Shown here in pieces: positions 25,301-40,300 of a stretch of 64,000 bases of DNA. The stretch is from Progne subis subis (taxonomy: Eukaryota > Chordata > Aves > Passeriformes > Hirundinidae). The notes under the pieces were generated by a model that saw only the letters and a list, made by a program, of their open reading frames with translations, was not told where the DNA came from and searched no databases. How positions within the stretch are numbered: position 1 is the stretch's first letter; each line of letters begins with the position of its first letter. A program made the translations under genes and the position numbers. Location of the stretch: the NCBI GenBank assembly GCA_022316685.1, contig JAKJHU010000046.1, positions 8,221,001 through 8,285,000 of the forward strand, given 5' to 3'.

Positions 25301-28300
25301 GACAAAAATACATTGTATTCAGTATATTGAGATCCTCAAGTGTCCAACTGAAAGAAAGGGTACAAACATTACACTTAAACTATCTCCATGAGGCAAGAGG
25401 TACAAATATGTTTTACATCATTTTTACGTGAAAAGAGCAACATTACACCCGTGCAGCTCTACCAAGGCTGTGACTTTTACCAATACAGTTGTTTCCATAA
25501 ATGTCATTTTGCTCACCAACACTGATTTTAAGTGTATGCACACTGAAGTAAAGCACGCAAAAGTTGGGATTTATGGAAACAGAACCAGATCCTCCACAAA
25601 AGCTGTTTGTGTTGTGCTTCTGTGCTGACCACAGGGAAAGATGTGCTGCCACGTGCCCAGCAAAGGAGAGTGAAGAGACCAGATCATCCTTCCTGCAGAG
25701 TGCCACAGGCACCTGGGATTTCCTGTTCAGCCTTAGAAGAACTCGTTGTCAGGAAGGAAAACTCTGGAACAGCCAATACAGCCATACAATAACACCCTCT
25801 CCTTGTTAGTGCCCTACAACTGTATCTCTATTTACCTCAGTATAAAAGTCAAGTGCACACACGGGAAGTTAGTCCAAAATATCAGGTTTAAAAGCCACAG
25901 TTTGCAACGTCCAAGTTTCAACAAGGCCTTTGAATATTCTGATGTTATTATTTTTTCTGATGCCAGAAATTTCTGAAGTAATGTGAACAAAGAAAAATAG
26001 ACATGTAACAGCTTATAGCTGAGTGGCTTTTTGGGGAACAAAAAAGAAACATTTCTCTAGCCTTAAGGCTTTCTTCTCGCCAGAATCCAAAGGCACGGAC
26101 ATGATAATAATAGTGTCAGCATTTCTCTAAAGAGTTCAGAAGAGCTTTTATAATGGAAATTTTGAAGTAACCTAAATATAGAATTCATCAGAGCTCCTTC
26201 TGTAATGAACTGAAAGAAGCTATAGTTGAGAAAAGTACTCATTGCATACTTACCATGCTAAAGAAATGAGCAATGGGATAAAATGAAGATAGGGAAATAT
26301 TGCAGTCCCTTTTTCATCTACACCACACATGTACCAAAAGTTATCATCTTCAAAAAAAACCCAGATTTGCTGCTCCTGTTTCTTGAGCTGCATATGAGAG
26401 TAATGCTGTATCTCACTGCCTTTGACTAGCACATCTGAGACCATGGTGCTATCAGCCAAATCAGAATTGAAATAAGTTCATGAAATCCTAGTCCTAACTC
26501 TACTAGAGTTAACTCAAGTACTGCTCAAATTAACTCCCCAAAACTGTCAAGTTTGCCACTTGCTTGACAACAAAATATTTGAATTAAAATCAAAATATGT
26601 TTTTTCTTTCAAGTCTGGCCTGGTCTCACACCTCAGTGTGAGACTGCTCTGATTTAAAATTGTTAACATGATAGAAATAATTTCTGTGCAGACATCTAAC
26701 TACAGCACAGGCACAGCATTAGCACTTACCAAAGTATTGAATTATTCTCTGTAACAGCTTCTCAGAAAAACCTGAACTTAAATGACTGTCAATATACGCA
26801 CTCTAAACACACCACAAGGTGAGGTGTTCAACTTAGGTGAACCCACAGCAAAAGGACATTAAGTTGAGCAATTCAGGCTTTATAGAATTTAAGAGAGAGC
26901 AGAAATACAGAAGCAGACAGTACCTTTAACTTGCAGATGAAGAACAGGCCCAAACAGCAGATAACATTCTCCATACCTACTCTAACCCTCTCTACTGCTA
27001 AATATCCTAAAAAGTAGAAAAAGGTCCAGCTGTCCACTGTTGGTACAGTGTCATAAACATTACACTTGCACAGGCTCTTTCTCAGTAGCTGAGCAGGCCT
27101 AGGTCTAGGTCTCAGTCTGATCTTTTTGAAGGCAACAAAAACTAGTTTATGTAATTTTACACCTTGCCATTGAAGTTTGGCTTTTGGTTTTTAGAATTAT
27201 ATTCTAATTTACAGTTCTGATTACCAGACACTTTGTATAGACTTGCTACTGATGATTCTACCCAGAATGACTATTGCTGAACTTCTTGAGAAATACATAA
27301 ACCTAAACAAGCTCCCTTTTCACCCTAGGTCGTTCATTTTCTGATTATCCCATTTTTCTTTGGCGTCTGTTCCCAGCTGATGGCCGAATGCTGCATCTTT
27401 GATCTTTTCTGCAGCGTCTCTGACCAGTGAATGGTCCCAGCAGAGGTAACTAAGGAAGAACTGGTTCTCTATAAATACTGTCAGCCGTTCCTAATTTCCA
27501 CTCAAAGTGTTTTGGGATGGGACTGTCTTCCCCACTTCCTGTGGACTTTCTGCTGAACTCTACTCCAGTAAAAAACTGCTCCACATCACTCTTTATGTAA
27601 GAAGCATTTGGTGTCCTGCACAGGAGTGTGCAGCCAGGCACAAAGAGCATCCTTTTCTCTCTCATGAATTATTTATGCTAACCCCTTGGGTGTCTGCTAA
27701 AATGTGTGATGTACAGCTCACACAAGCACGTCAGTGTAGTTCTACCTATGCATCATTTCCTTCTCATCTTGTATCTTTTGAGAGCAGAGGACAGGAGAGC
27801 TTAAAATAGATTTTACTGGTTTAACTATACACTGAAAATGTAGTTTTCAGTATGCAATTTTGTTACTGCTTGTTTACAATGAACACAGGCAGTGAGTAAT
27901 CAGAATGTCCCAGTTTTCCATAATAAATAAGTTGTGCAACTGAAATGCAATTCTCTGACTGCCACAGGATGCTAAGGGTGCCAATATAAATTGCTAATAT
28001 GTTATTACAGCTCATTTGCCCCTTCCTCAGAGAAAAAACAGTCTTCTGTCCTTCATAGTCTGGATCTTACAAACTACCTCTTTTCCTACTTGCTTTTCAG
28101 AGATGAACTAAAGGAAATGAAAGTTCGGGCCAGGCATCTCAACATGTGTTTCATCTTCATGAAAATGCTTTCCAAAAAATAAGTTTGAAATTCAGATTTC
28201 CTAAGAGTGAAACAAAGCCTTTCATGTAGTGCATGCTGTGCAAATATATTTATCCACTTAGCTCACCTAAAAAAAAAAAAAAAAAAAAGAAAGCGCCACC

Positions 28301-31300
28301 AAAAGTTTTCTAAGTGTTTGGAAGCATTTATGTCTATGCTATAAAGAACTTCAGAGGAGTAAATAAAAGAATGCCTCCTAATATCCTTGATATTCTTTCC
28401 ATTCATTACATTCCTATTCCTATATGGGTTTGTGTTACTGCAACTTTCTCAAAATTTCCAAAATTGTTTCCTTTCTAAACTCCTCTACATTGCAGAAATG
28501 TCTCAGAAACCACTCATGATGGAAAGCATCAACTCAAGTGGAAAAGCTTGTTTGCAAAGATGGATGCTATGAGCTCACATAAGTAAATTGAACGTAACAT
28601 GGTAACAGATAGATATCCATAGGTAATTGTTTGAGTGTTAGGTGAGGCTGACTGAAGACTACCCAAGTAAGATTATTACTGAATACAGCTCTGGGATTCT
28701 TTGTGTGCCCTGTATGGCAAAGAATATGTTCTCAGAAGAAGCAACTGGTGAGCAATTACAGACTATAAAAGAACAGATAAAGGGAATGGGGGAAGTGATT
28801 CAGTGCACCATACCTCAAAAGGCAAACTGAAAAACCTAGAAAAACTTGATTATTAACTAAATAATCTCCTGAAACCTGAGAGACTGCAGATGAGCCTGTA
28901 GGACAAAGCAAGGCAGTGCTTCTATTTAGAAAGAGACTGTGACTGATGAACATACACTCTTATAGAAACTTTACATAATCTACATATAGTTTGTATACAT
29001 TTTGATTTCACATCACTAATCATAAATGAGATCAACTCCTCACTAATTTAGCTGTGACATCCCCCTGAGAAACTGATAACATGCAGTGCAGCTTCAGCTC
29101 TGCACAGCCACACAAGGGCTGACGGGCCTCTAGCCCAAGGAGGCTAAAGCAGGATTTGAGATAGACATCAAAACCCTGGCAGTGACTGCAGACAGGAAGA
29201 GCAGCCAGCTCCCTTTGCAGTCTTTTTAACAGAGCAAATATCTTGTCTTTGTGCGTCAAGGAGCAGAGATTTAATTTATGCTTCTGTCTCTTCTTTCCTT
29301 CTGCTCTGCCAAAATAATACCGTTTGAATATGACAATTTGTTGACTTGACATTTTCAAAGTGAGGACGTGCACCGAGAGCCCTGCCTGCCTGACTTGTCT
29401 CTCCCTGCCTCCTGGGCTGAAGACTCAGCGTTAGACTAGACCTGAGCAAGCTGAGCCTCTTCATTCCTGCTGCTGCCAAGGACTTGACAGGAGGCTGAGC
29501 AGTGAGTGCAAGACTTAGGGAAAGATGCTGGAAAAAAAGCTATCAACAGGCAATTAGCGTGAAGTTTTAAATTATGTTTTTGCTTCTTTCTCCAACTAAA
29601 AATGGAAATTGAGATTAATTAGCTATTGCTTGCTATGAAAATAGAAGCATTTATCAAGTGGAAAAACATAGGGTGTGTCCTGTGACCAAAACTGCTCCCT
29701 GACACAATGACATAGCAAGAGTGTGTTAGAAGTGGAGTTAGAACATTGAAGAACAGGATTAGAGTTCAAATATATCTCACCAACTATTATAACCCAAGTA
29801 AAACAATGGAATTCAACAAGTATGAAGTCCTGCACTCAGATGAGAATAACCAGCTTCCAGAGCTCAGGGAATATGTGGTTACAGGGCAAAAAAGGAGTCA
29901 GAGAACTAGGAGGAATCACTAGCTGAGCAAGGTCAAAAATGCATGATCATTTTCTGCAAGAAAGGTAAATATCAGCCTAGAATGGATAAAGAGGAACAGA
30001 TTTCATGGAACACATTAAGCAAACCCTTCCATCCTCAGAGGATATTTAATGGGAACCCATTTTTGGGTGCTGCATGTCAGGAGAGAGATGAGAATTCAAT
30101 GGGAGTACAATAGCAAAGACAGTATATCTAGAAAATTGCTTATATGAATTAAAAAAGAGGAAAATTGTTGGTCTAAGAATAGATATATCAGTCTTGAAAC
30201 AGTGAAAAGGCAGCTGAAAAATAGCAGGATATTTGTCTTCAATATCCACATAATGGGTTTGAAATGCAGCAAGGGAGATCAAGATTAGACATGAGGAAAA
30301 TATGCGTGTAATAAACACCAGGAAAAAAAATCATCTAGGGAGGCTGTGAGGCAGATGCTTTGGAGTTTTGTCTGACTTACTCCTAGAAACATCTGTCAGG
30401 AAGTAGGCTGCAGATATAGATGACCTTGCCTTGTGACATGAGAATAGATTAAATGAATTTTTTAAATGTATTTCAGCCTTATTTCTATGATTATTTATAC
30501 AAAAAGCTACACTGTAACAGTCCTTCATCATTTTTATGTTTTTCCAGTAAGAAAAGTAGGCTTTTTATACTAGTATTTCTTACTCTGAAAGTGCAGGTGG
30601 TGTTGGCTGGACAGCTAAAATAAAAACCCCAGCACTCGCTGATGCAGAAAATGTGGTCTGGGACTTCAAGGGTTTATCAGTCTATGAATGAGGATTATAG
30701 TTAAAGACATGTAGGAAATGGTCCTAACAATTAAATTACCCATGTCCAAAATGAGATTGCTCTGTACCAAAACAAAATCAACACCAAACCCCAGCCAGAA
30801 ATCTAGCTAACATTATTCAAAGTGACTTACTATTATGTGATTACAGTAATGTGATTACTATTATGTGATACATGCTGTTCTACAAACAAGATTAATCCAC
30901 AGTGTCCTTTTCTTAAATTTACTGAAGTTACTTATGCAGGAATTTTGCTGACTGCATTTTAAATTTGGCTCTGTCAGTGGCTGTACGTGAACCTGGGTTT
31001 TGCACTGCTGTACAATATTTCACTTGCACAGCAGCTGTACTGTCTGTTCAAGTTCACAGAGTATCAAGCCCTGATTGCTTTTTTGCTGTGTTAGGAAATA
31101 CTGCACACAGCTCTTCTCTCATAACTTTAACTTTAGTCCTTTGAATTGTGGTGGTTATAAATAGTTGGTATTTATAACATAATTGTTATTTATAAGCTAC
31201 TCTCATATCTATTAATGGCACTGAGGAAATGCAAAGAAATCATTTTTCATTTCAAAATTGATTACACAGCTCCAAATCTGGTTGCTTTTTTCTTTTAATA

Positions 31301-34300
31301 TGGCCTACAGTAGGCACGGCTTTCCAAAAATACTGAAGAAAATAGCACCTAGTTCAGAATGACTCGATAGAAAATTAAGAGGATTAGGAGATTAAATTTT
31401 AAAAGTACTGCATAGCACTTGATAACATGGTTCTCTTGAACAGGAGAACTGGAACAAGCAAGTGTGAGAAATTTTAATGGAATTAATTTGTGTGTCTTAA
31501 AATGTATTCTTAAAAGAAAAAGTGGCTTTTGACTTCATACATATGATTCCTGCCAACACAAAGGGAGGAAGGCAGCATCATTTACTGGAAAAAGAGTACA
31601 GTTCATCTGATCATGCCTCCTCAAGTCTAATAGGAAATTGGTTTTAGTCTGTTTAGTTAAACAACAAAAAAACCAAAACCCAACCAACCAAAACAACCAA
31701 CCAAACAAAACAACCAAACTTTTTTTTTGTCTTTAAACTCCTGATTCTGTGATAGAATGTGATAGGAATTTAGCAGGCTTCCTCTTCCACTTTCCTATAT
31801 GATGAACAAATCCTAATACCCTTCTGGGCAGAACAGCAGTAAAGGACTATTCTTTGACTGAACCTGATGCTGCTTACCCAGAAGCTGTAAAGAGGAGAAA
31901 GGCAAGCAGATGTCACTTACATAAGTGGCAAGAAACTCTGTGATCCTAGAGCCTGCTGGTATGCATTTAATTCCTACTTTTACATCCATTTAGGAGAACT
32001 TTGACTTTTTAGCCTGAATTAATACCTGAAATTAGATCATAAGTTTCTCTCTGTTGTGTTATTAAAGCAGAAATGCCCAGTACTGGAATAGAGAAACTGT
32101 ATTTCTGTGATTCAGAATTAGGAACATATCCTCTTGTGAAACTGCAGTTTTGAAGGGTGTATATGTCTTGATTTAAAAATCACATCCTTGTGTGAGTGTG
32201 CTGACTCGAGCAGAAGAGAACCTGGGGACACAGTGAAGAGCATCAATAAAGGACCTGACAGTAACCCAAATAACAAAAAGGTTTGGCAGGTCTTGAACTC
32301 TCTGAAATCCCTTTCAAAATCTCTGGAAAATAAACAGTGTTCCCTGAGGTCAAGTCCTGCAGATAGAGGAGACTTTCTACAGCGGTTTCCTAAGCTTGGC
32401 AGATGAGCAGGTCTGTGGCAACCCTCCTGACCCTTCCCTGGGCAGAGCAAGGGTCGAGCCTCAGGTAGAACCTCTGCCCTAGGGCTGGGCAGAGGCTGCC
32501 ACAAAAACAGAGGAACTCCTACAAGCAGTAACCATGAAACTCAAATTCCTGCAGCTGTGAAAGCACCCAGCATATTCTTGGAAATTTCTACAGATGAATA
32601 GAGGCTTTTGACTTGCCTTATAAAGCCAGAATGGCTGATCTGAGCTGGGTACCCTGAGGTCCCTGGTCTGTCTCCAATTTAAATGCCCAATTACATGCTC
32701 CTCTTACTTCACAAGAGCTCTCCCTGACATTATATCGAGTGAGCAGTAGATTCTTGTTTTTAATTCTTTAGATAATGTGTAGCCTCCAAGAAAGTGCTCG
32801 GTCTTTACATCAGCTTTGTCTCTGCTTGTAATTTGAAAAGTACTTATGGCTTCAAGAATCTAATTATTAGAACATGAAAACTGTCATCCTAACAGGAAGC
32901 AATGTGCTCAGTTCCTTAATGCTGCTCTGTTTCCAAAGCCATAGTTCAAACTGCACCTCGAAGGTGTTATGGGGGGGATTTTACCTGTCTCATACACAGC
33001 TTCAGTTACAGAGGTAAAGTGGTCTTCTACTGTGTACTGTGCCAGCTGGAGTGTGTCCAAACCTCGAACTGAATCATTTCCTCTGGTCCAGTAAAACATT
33101 ACATCATTGATGTTATAACCCCCTGTAGTGAGACACAAGCCAACAACAGTGTTTATTTTACACAACAATTAATTTGTGTTGAGCACACTTATGGTTCATC
33201 TGTTTCTTTTTTCTGTGCCTTAAAGTACAATTAGACATAAACAATGATGGGTTTTGGCAGATTGTAATGCCTGTTCACAACAAAATTTCCAATAACGTGC
33301 AAAGTCTTGTGGGTTAAAAGCTGATGTTTTTGGAGGTGGTCTTTTTATATCTTCTGTTTCAGTATAAATGACAAACTAATAAAATAGATTAGTACCACCT
33401 GGTATTTGAAAGGCAAAAGCTACTAGGCTCTAAGAAAACAGAGCTTTTATGAATTACTGCACTTGCCAGCATTTTGACTACACATGAAATGCGCCATGTG
33501 TTGCATCCCAAGATGCTGTTTCTCAGTGCACTGCGTTGCTCCTCATTCCCATAGAGATGAAGGGATGAGCAAAGCAGCTCCTCACTGGTGCTGTGCTCCA
33601 GCCTGAGCTTGAATCATCACTTGGGACAAAGTTTTGGCTGAGGAGCTCGGATGCTTGCCAAGGACACCAGCTCAGAAGCTGATGTTTCTGCAGGCTCAAC
33701 AGCATGGCATCCTTCAGGGGCCCCAGGAGGTTCCCTCTTAACCTTCAAGCAGTAATTAGGAGCTGGATGAATCATCTATTAGAAGGCAACTCTGTTTTGC
33801 ACACACTTGCCAGTGTGCAGCACAATCACAGCTAAAATACTTCTGTCGCTTTTCCCCATTATATAAAAGGCAGCCACTTTACAGACTAGTGTATATGATT
33901 AATTCAAGATTATGTTAATGTAATTTACATGTTAACAGGGAGCATCTGAACATCTTTTTTCTTTAGCTTACTTTGATCAATCATTCTTGTATTTGACAGA
34001 TTTATATTGTGCAAGTTAATAGCTCAGCTTAGGGAACAGAATCTTGAGCTGATGATTATTTTTAGACTTCAGTCAACTGTAAGTAAATTACAGTGAGACA
34101 ATAATGCAATACATTGCACAAGGGTATATGCTGCAAAAAGAAAAAATGTAGCTGGTTCTGTCTCCGCAATTCTCGCACCGCCACAAAAAAAATCTCTAGT
34201 ATCACAGAAAAAAGATGTATTAGAACAAAACAAAAATGTGCCTTTTGATATTTTTAAGATATTGGGTTTTTTTCTTGCAATGATAAAACAGAATTGATTT

Positions 34301-37300
34301 CTCCAGCCATCTCATGTAGGAAAAATAGGAGTTCATAAATTTTATTGTAAGGAAACACTGGGCTGGTTACCTATTAAATGAAAATTTCACCTGAAAATCC
34401 TTTCACTGCTCATTCTTTAAATATAAATTTTGTTTTCGCTACCACTGGCAGTTATATGAAAAGGTATCACGGCCTGGAATCTCTGCTCACATTATCACAT
34501 TTATAGCAATTAAAGCCAAAACACTTTTGCATCAAAACACTAAGCCAAAAGCATATGCATCCAAGCTAAGGTTTCAATTCACTAAAACCACATGCTGGGA
34601 AATTTCCCAGATTTGTGAGATGTAAAATAGAAGTAACATGTTCTATAAACAAATGGCTGCATTGTCCTTGGTCAAAACAAGGAGGCTCATAGAACCAGTT
34701 TTTATGCATGATTCCGGCCATGGATTCGTTTTACTTCCTTTCAGTGTAAATGAATTGCAGACATTTAAATAAAGTCCAAAGAACTAGAGAGTACCACAGT
34801 AAATTCCTTTGTGTTTTTATAAGATATTCAGCCTTCCAAGTTGTGCGAGACAGGAGAAGTTCTTGGTGCCCACACGAATCATAATGAGCATGTCTTGAAA
34901 CAGAGGTTATTTTGCTTTTGTTCCAAAATATTCTCCTTAGTGAAAAAATTAGTAGGTTTGGGTGAACCTTCCTATGAAATTTCTTTGAGTATAACAATTT
35001 CAAAACTCTTAAGAAGAATTTATATTGAGAGAGCCTTCCTAGTAGTCAGTAAAATTAAATAGTACAGTGCTCCCTCTGTGTAAAATTGTTCTTCACTCAA
35101 GGGATTAATATTTTACTAATTATAAAACATTTCAAAAGTCTATAGAGACAAAATTCTTAAGACCATGTTATTTGGCTTTTATGAGTAATCTTTATTCTCT
35201 TTATGTGACACTGAGTTTTTATCCTAGTTAATTCCTCAAGCCCAGAATGTCTCATTCCTGCACATTGTTGAGAGAATATGAGCTGCTAACGTCAACAGGG
35301 TTAACTACATGAATAGTAAATTTGGGATTAAACATTCATAATGCCTAATACAAATTAGTTTCTTTACCTTTCTGTTGCTAATTTTAATTTTCACTGATTG
35401 TCAAGCACAAGTTAAGTGCCTTCACATGACTCTTCACTGAATAAATGGTAAAGGACAAGTTCAAAAAGAAATAAAATTCCAGAGATGGGCCCAAGATATG
35501 ACCTATGTATTTGGACTGGGGGTCTGTTTGAGGGAAATGTGAGGACAATCCCTGCAGCCTAGCAAGGGTGAATAGTGGTGTTCCCTGCCACATGGCAGAG
35601 AGCTGGAGCCCACCCTTGGCAGCACCAACCAAGACAGGAACCCTCCACTGCCCCAAATATCACAGAACCCATATCAACAGAGACTATGAGTGGAAGTCTC
35701 TGTCTTCTAACATATGCCAGCATTACCTGCTAAAGCGTTGCAATAAGGGGAAAAAAACAACAGGCATGTTGCCCAAAACGTGTTTTGCTATGTAGAAAGC
35801 AGAAGTCAGTTAAAGTTACTAACTAGCAATAGCAGAAAAGTACGATGGACAGGTCACTGGGGATGCTTTATTGTGTAAAGCCATTACTCCATAATATCAT
35901 GACATATTTGTCTTTATGTTAATAGTCACTTAATAAAAGCCTAACTCTTTGTTTCAGCTCAAATATTTGCTATAGATTTTACATTTTATTTATAAGCATC
36001 AATATTTGTGCAGATGTGTGTGCATGTCTGCATTCACAATTCTTAAACCCGGGTAATGATCTTGGCAAGCAGTATGCTAGGAGCATGACGACATTATTCA
36101 TCTATAAATTAACATACCTTATCACATGGGGAAACAAAACCCATTTACAGCCTACCTAAAAGAAAGAATTGCAGTGCATTGACAAAAAAAGGCCACAGCC
36201 CAAGGCACACTCTTTCCTTTTTGTATTTGTTGCCTCTATCTGTTTTTTCTCAAAACTAAACACCAACACAATGGGAGAATTTGTTGTGACATGACTGGGT
36301 TTTCCCCTTGGACAGGAGACACTTGTGTGCTGTTGAAGAAGCAGATGGAATCAATCTAAAAAATGCTTGGTTTTAATTATATGAGGAATTCTCCTTTTTT
36401 TTTTTTTTTTTTTTTTAATCCTGTCAAATAAATTGTAAATTCCCATGGGATATATAAATTTCCTTCTGGAACTAGAGAAATTACTAAATGACTCATTAGG
36501 CAGAAATGTTGATTTAAATCCATAAACATTGATTTACCAATATGGTCTTCCAAAGGAAAATAAAGATAAATCCCAATTCAAATTCAAATTACTGTTTGTT
36601 AAACAGATCTCATAAAACTTCTTATTCTAGAGGAATGCCTGTGTGAAGAAGGTTTTGGGTTCATTTTCTTTGTGACTCTGTCTAAAATGGAACTTAGTGG
36701 TAATCTAATTGGTCATTAACAACAAGAGATGAACAACACACACACTTCTGAAAAGATACAGAATAAAACTTGACAAGTACTGAAAAGCCTTTCAAAAATA
36801 TTTTGAGCATGTATTGACACATATTTTAAATATATTTTTTCATCTTATGGAACTGGTTATTCTTCTACGTTATCACATGCAAAAAATATTCTCTAGAGTC
36901 TTGTCATAAAATAATAGCAAACATTTAACAACAAAAGTGCGTGTTTGTGTGTTTGCAAAGGAACCATGTCTACAAAGTATTAGAGAACCTATTTCAAAGA
37001 AAATATAAGGATCTTGATTGATAAAAGGAAAAAAAATTGTTCTTGTCCATCAACTGATGACATTTTTTATCAGGGCACTGACACAGAGACAACTAAATAA
37101 GCCAGAGCAAGATTTGAAAACAGTAAATTATTTAAATTATTAAATATGAACCATATGCCTTACAAATAAGGCATTTCTTTCCAAAAATTACATACTCTCT
37201 GAAAGGGAAAAGAAGAATTCTCTCATCTATGCTAGAAAATGCCTGCTCACAGAACTCCCTCTGAAGACCAAGACAGTAACTGCAGGATGCACTGCAAAAC

Positions 37301-40300
37301 CAAGCCTGTGAGAATCTCCCAGGATTTTGCTCAATCATTAATTAGACTGCAGCACTTCAATATTGCCATGCTATTTTCAGCGATGCCATGTGCACACATC
37401 TTTGCCCACAGATACAACTGTAATTCCACAGGGACCACATAATATCCCTTGCTTTCTATGAAAATTCCAGCCACTCTGATGTTATCTAGCAGAAAAAGAT
37501 CACAGATACTTTTTTAATTGTATAAAAATAATAAGGATTAAGTGTCTTACAGCTCTCCAGTTGCAAAGTACATGTCTGCTTATCCATTGGATATTTAGTC
37601 AGATCCATGCTGCATGAAACAGTTGTGGTGATCCTTGGGGGAAAAAAAAAACAGTTTTCTAAGTATTAATGAGACAAAATTGTTCATCGGTGAAAATGAA
37701 AAATGCCACATATCCTTCTTGAAATAGTATTTTCAGCCTAATATCTATTGTGAGGAAAAAAACAAATCTTTTACTTGCTGGTATCTAATGTTCAAGGGTA
37801 ATACAATCCCACACAGAAACCACTGCAGAACAGCTGAGTTCAGTGACAGTCTAAAAATGTCACCTTTCACTCCCTTATCACTTACAGTGCACACTTTCAT
37901 TTGTTATTTGTAGTGTATTTTAACATTTTGTTATATTTATCCAAACCTTTTACAAAGGATAATTCACAATAAATCATGCAAGTCAATCATCACAGCTTGT
38001 TTTCCCCTGTGATGGCTTCATTGCAAACTGGAATGGCAACATGCAATTCCTGTGTTCAGTCTGCATGAAAGCAAAGAGTCTATTTAGGGAAGAAGATATA
38101 TTACTAAATTTAAGAATTTATTCATATTGATCAAGAATATTACATATCTATGAAACTACAAGACCCTGCTTTTACAAACAGACCCATTTTCTTAAGCAGA
38201 ACCTGGAGGTTTAAAAGGTAACTAGATGCAATCATAAATGTTGATATGTGGTATTTACATACCTTATAGCATACAAGACTGTTCCATTAGGGTATATCCT
38301 TATAAGACGATTCTCAACAGTGACATCATGAAGAAAAGACCTTTTTGAATCAACTATAAAGGTATCTGGTACCCAAAGCATTTCCACGAGTCGACCATCT
38401 AAGCTCAAACTCTTATTACCATCGAAACAAAGTCTCTCATCAGTCCATCGCTGCCTTAGAAATATGGTAGCTGTGTAGTCCTGAAAGAGAAAAAACAAAA
38501 TTATCATACAGAGGGAGACTGTGTGGTATTCTCTTTTACAGAACTATATGGAAACAGCTGCTGGGCACAAACTGTGATTCTCCATGTCCCTGGCACTCCA
38601 GGAGCAGCTGCACTGAACCTTGTTCTGCCAAATTTTCTAGCACTTGATGTGAGGTTGGTAGATTTTGTTCTTATGGTCATTTACAGTAAAAGCTGATGGC
38701 CTAAGTCTGGAGCTACAAATCAGCTGAAGTCATCAGAGCTTTGTAAGCAGATAATCTGGCTCTGTAAACCTTTAAGTTTTAGAATGATTTATGTAAGTGG
38801 TTCCAAATCTCATTTTGTTCAGATAAGCTAATAAATGAAGAATTTTTTAATAACATGTTGGAAAAAGTTGAGTAAATTCAGATAGACAAAAGAAGTTCGT
38901 GAAACAGGAAAGGAATCTTTTAGCACAATTTCTCCTTTTAGCATCAAAAAGTAAACAGTGGTAGCAAATTTATCAAGACCTTGAACATAGCTCTCAGTCC
39001 AATTCGCCTTCAATTTAGGTATGCCTTGCAGTCCTACATTAAGTTCACACTCTTTGTTAACACTTTTAAAACAACTTTTGATTTTATGGTGTGTTTTTAT
39101 CAATATGATGAATTCATCTGAAATTCTGACCTTATTTCCCCTTTCTAAATAGTAACTAATGATAACTAATTACTAAAACAGCCATATTTAATATCTGATT
39201 ATTTTTTATTTTTATTTCTGTGTACCAATGGAGGATCTTTTAAGTAGAAAAGTACATTCCGTTTCATAGTTTGTTTGAAAACAAATGACACAAACTAAAT
39301 GAAACACAGCTGGAATAAATTAATGTGTGACAGCCACAACAGATGAGAAAAACAGTCTGAGTTCAGCTGTGTCTAATCATAGGGAAGGAGAGTGGCTTCA
39401 AAGGCTCATGAATATATTTTATTTTTCTGAAATGCATAAAGATTAAGACATTTCAGCTGGAAAATAAGTACTGATCCACATGGTTCTCATTAAGATTAAT
39501 ACTCAGTAGCAGATTTCTGTTTGTATCTGTGATAGGTGGGATTCACAGTTGCATTTCTATGATTATTATAGTGTTATAAACACTATGTGTAGTGAAAAAG
39601 AAAATTCCATCTCCTAACCCATATTGACTTCGCAAGGAGACAAGCCCAAAGTCGTATTGCCAGCAGCTGTAAGCACAAGACACCAGCTTATCGAAAAGCA
39701 AAAAAAAGACTGCGAAAACTACAATACCATATTTATTTCTGATATTGTATCAATGCTTGCAATATCCATACTCATTCCAATTGACACAGGACCATCTGCA
39801 AAGAAAAAGAGAAAGAATGTAGCTCATAATTCTTTAATATTCAGTGTTCATGAGAATTGTCTACAAAATCCATTTTTTTCCTAAATGTTTAGAAGCTATC
39901 TTAAATATTCCTCAAACACATATTATGCAAGAATTTTCACATTCTTTACCAAACTGTCGCACTTCTCAGCTAACACTGTTTTCGTTTTCAGAAACAGGTT
40001 TTATTTCTTAAATACTTCCTGGTTTCTGTGATTTTTTTTTTCCCCAGAAAAAAGTGCTGGGGAAAATGTTACACAATAAGGTCTGGAAGGCTCAATCCCC
40101 ATGGTGCCTCACACTCCTCTGCTCTCAGGTGCAGAGCAGTGGAAAGAATTCTTCCAGTTGCAACATCTGGCCCATCAGATGTGGGTGAAGTATGAAGTTT
40201 TACCTGGCAGTGTCACATGGTTAATATCCAGATGGCACAGCTGAGTGACTTTCTTTACTGCCCATTTAAGAATTTATGGTATATATTGTATCACTGAGAT

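Larger units (their letters stand above)
23681..32984 (-). other. GABRP intron before the M1 exon
   Basis: 9.3 kb, the longest coding intron. It contains a 20-nt poly(A) run (28269-28288), an A/C-rich low-complexity patch (31661-31718) and a short ATTATGTGATTAC-type tandem repeat (30827-30866). A 69-codon open frame at 26459-26250 on the minus strand has no recognisable domain and no supporting splice context. Confidence 0.9.

Noticed and set aside
26250..26459. 69-codon minus-strand frame beginning MADSTMV
   Set aside because: Looks protein-like by composition, but I recognise no family and no splice signals that would place it in GABRP.
32118..32504. 128-codon minus-strand frame in the intron before the M1 exon
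   Set aside because: Not flanked by convincing splice sites in the right phase. Including it would break the standard 138-nt to 153-nt exon junction.
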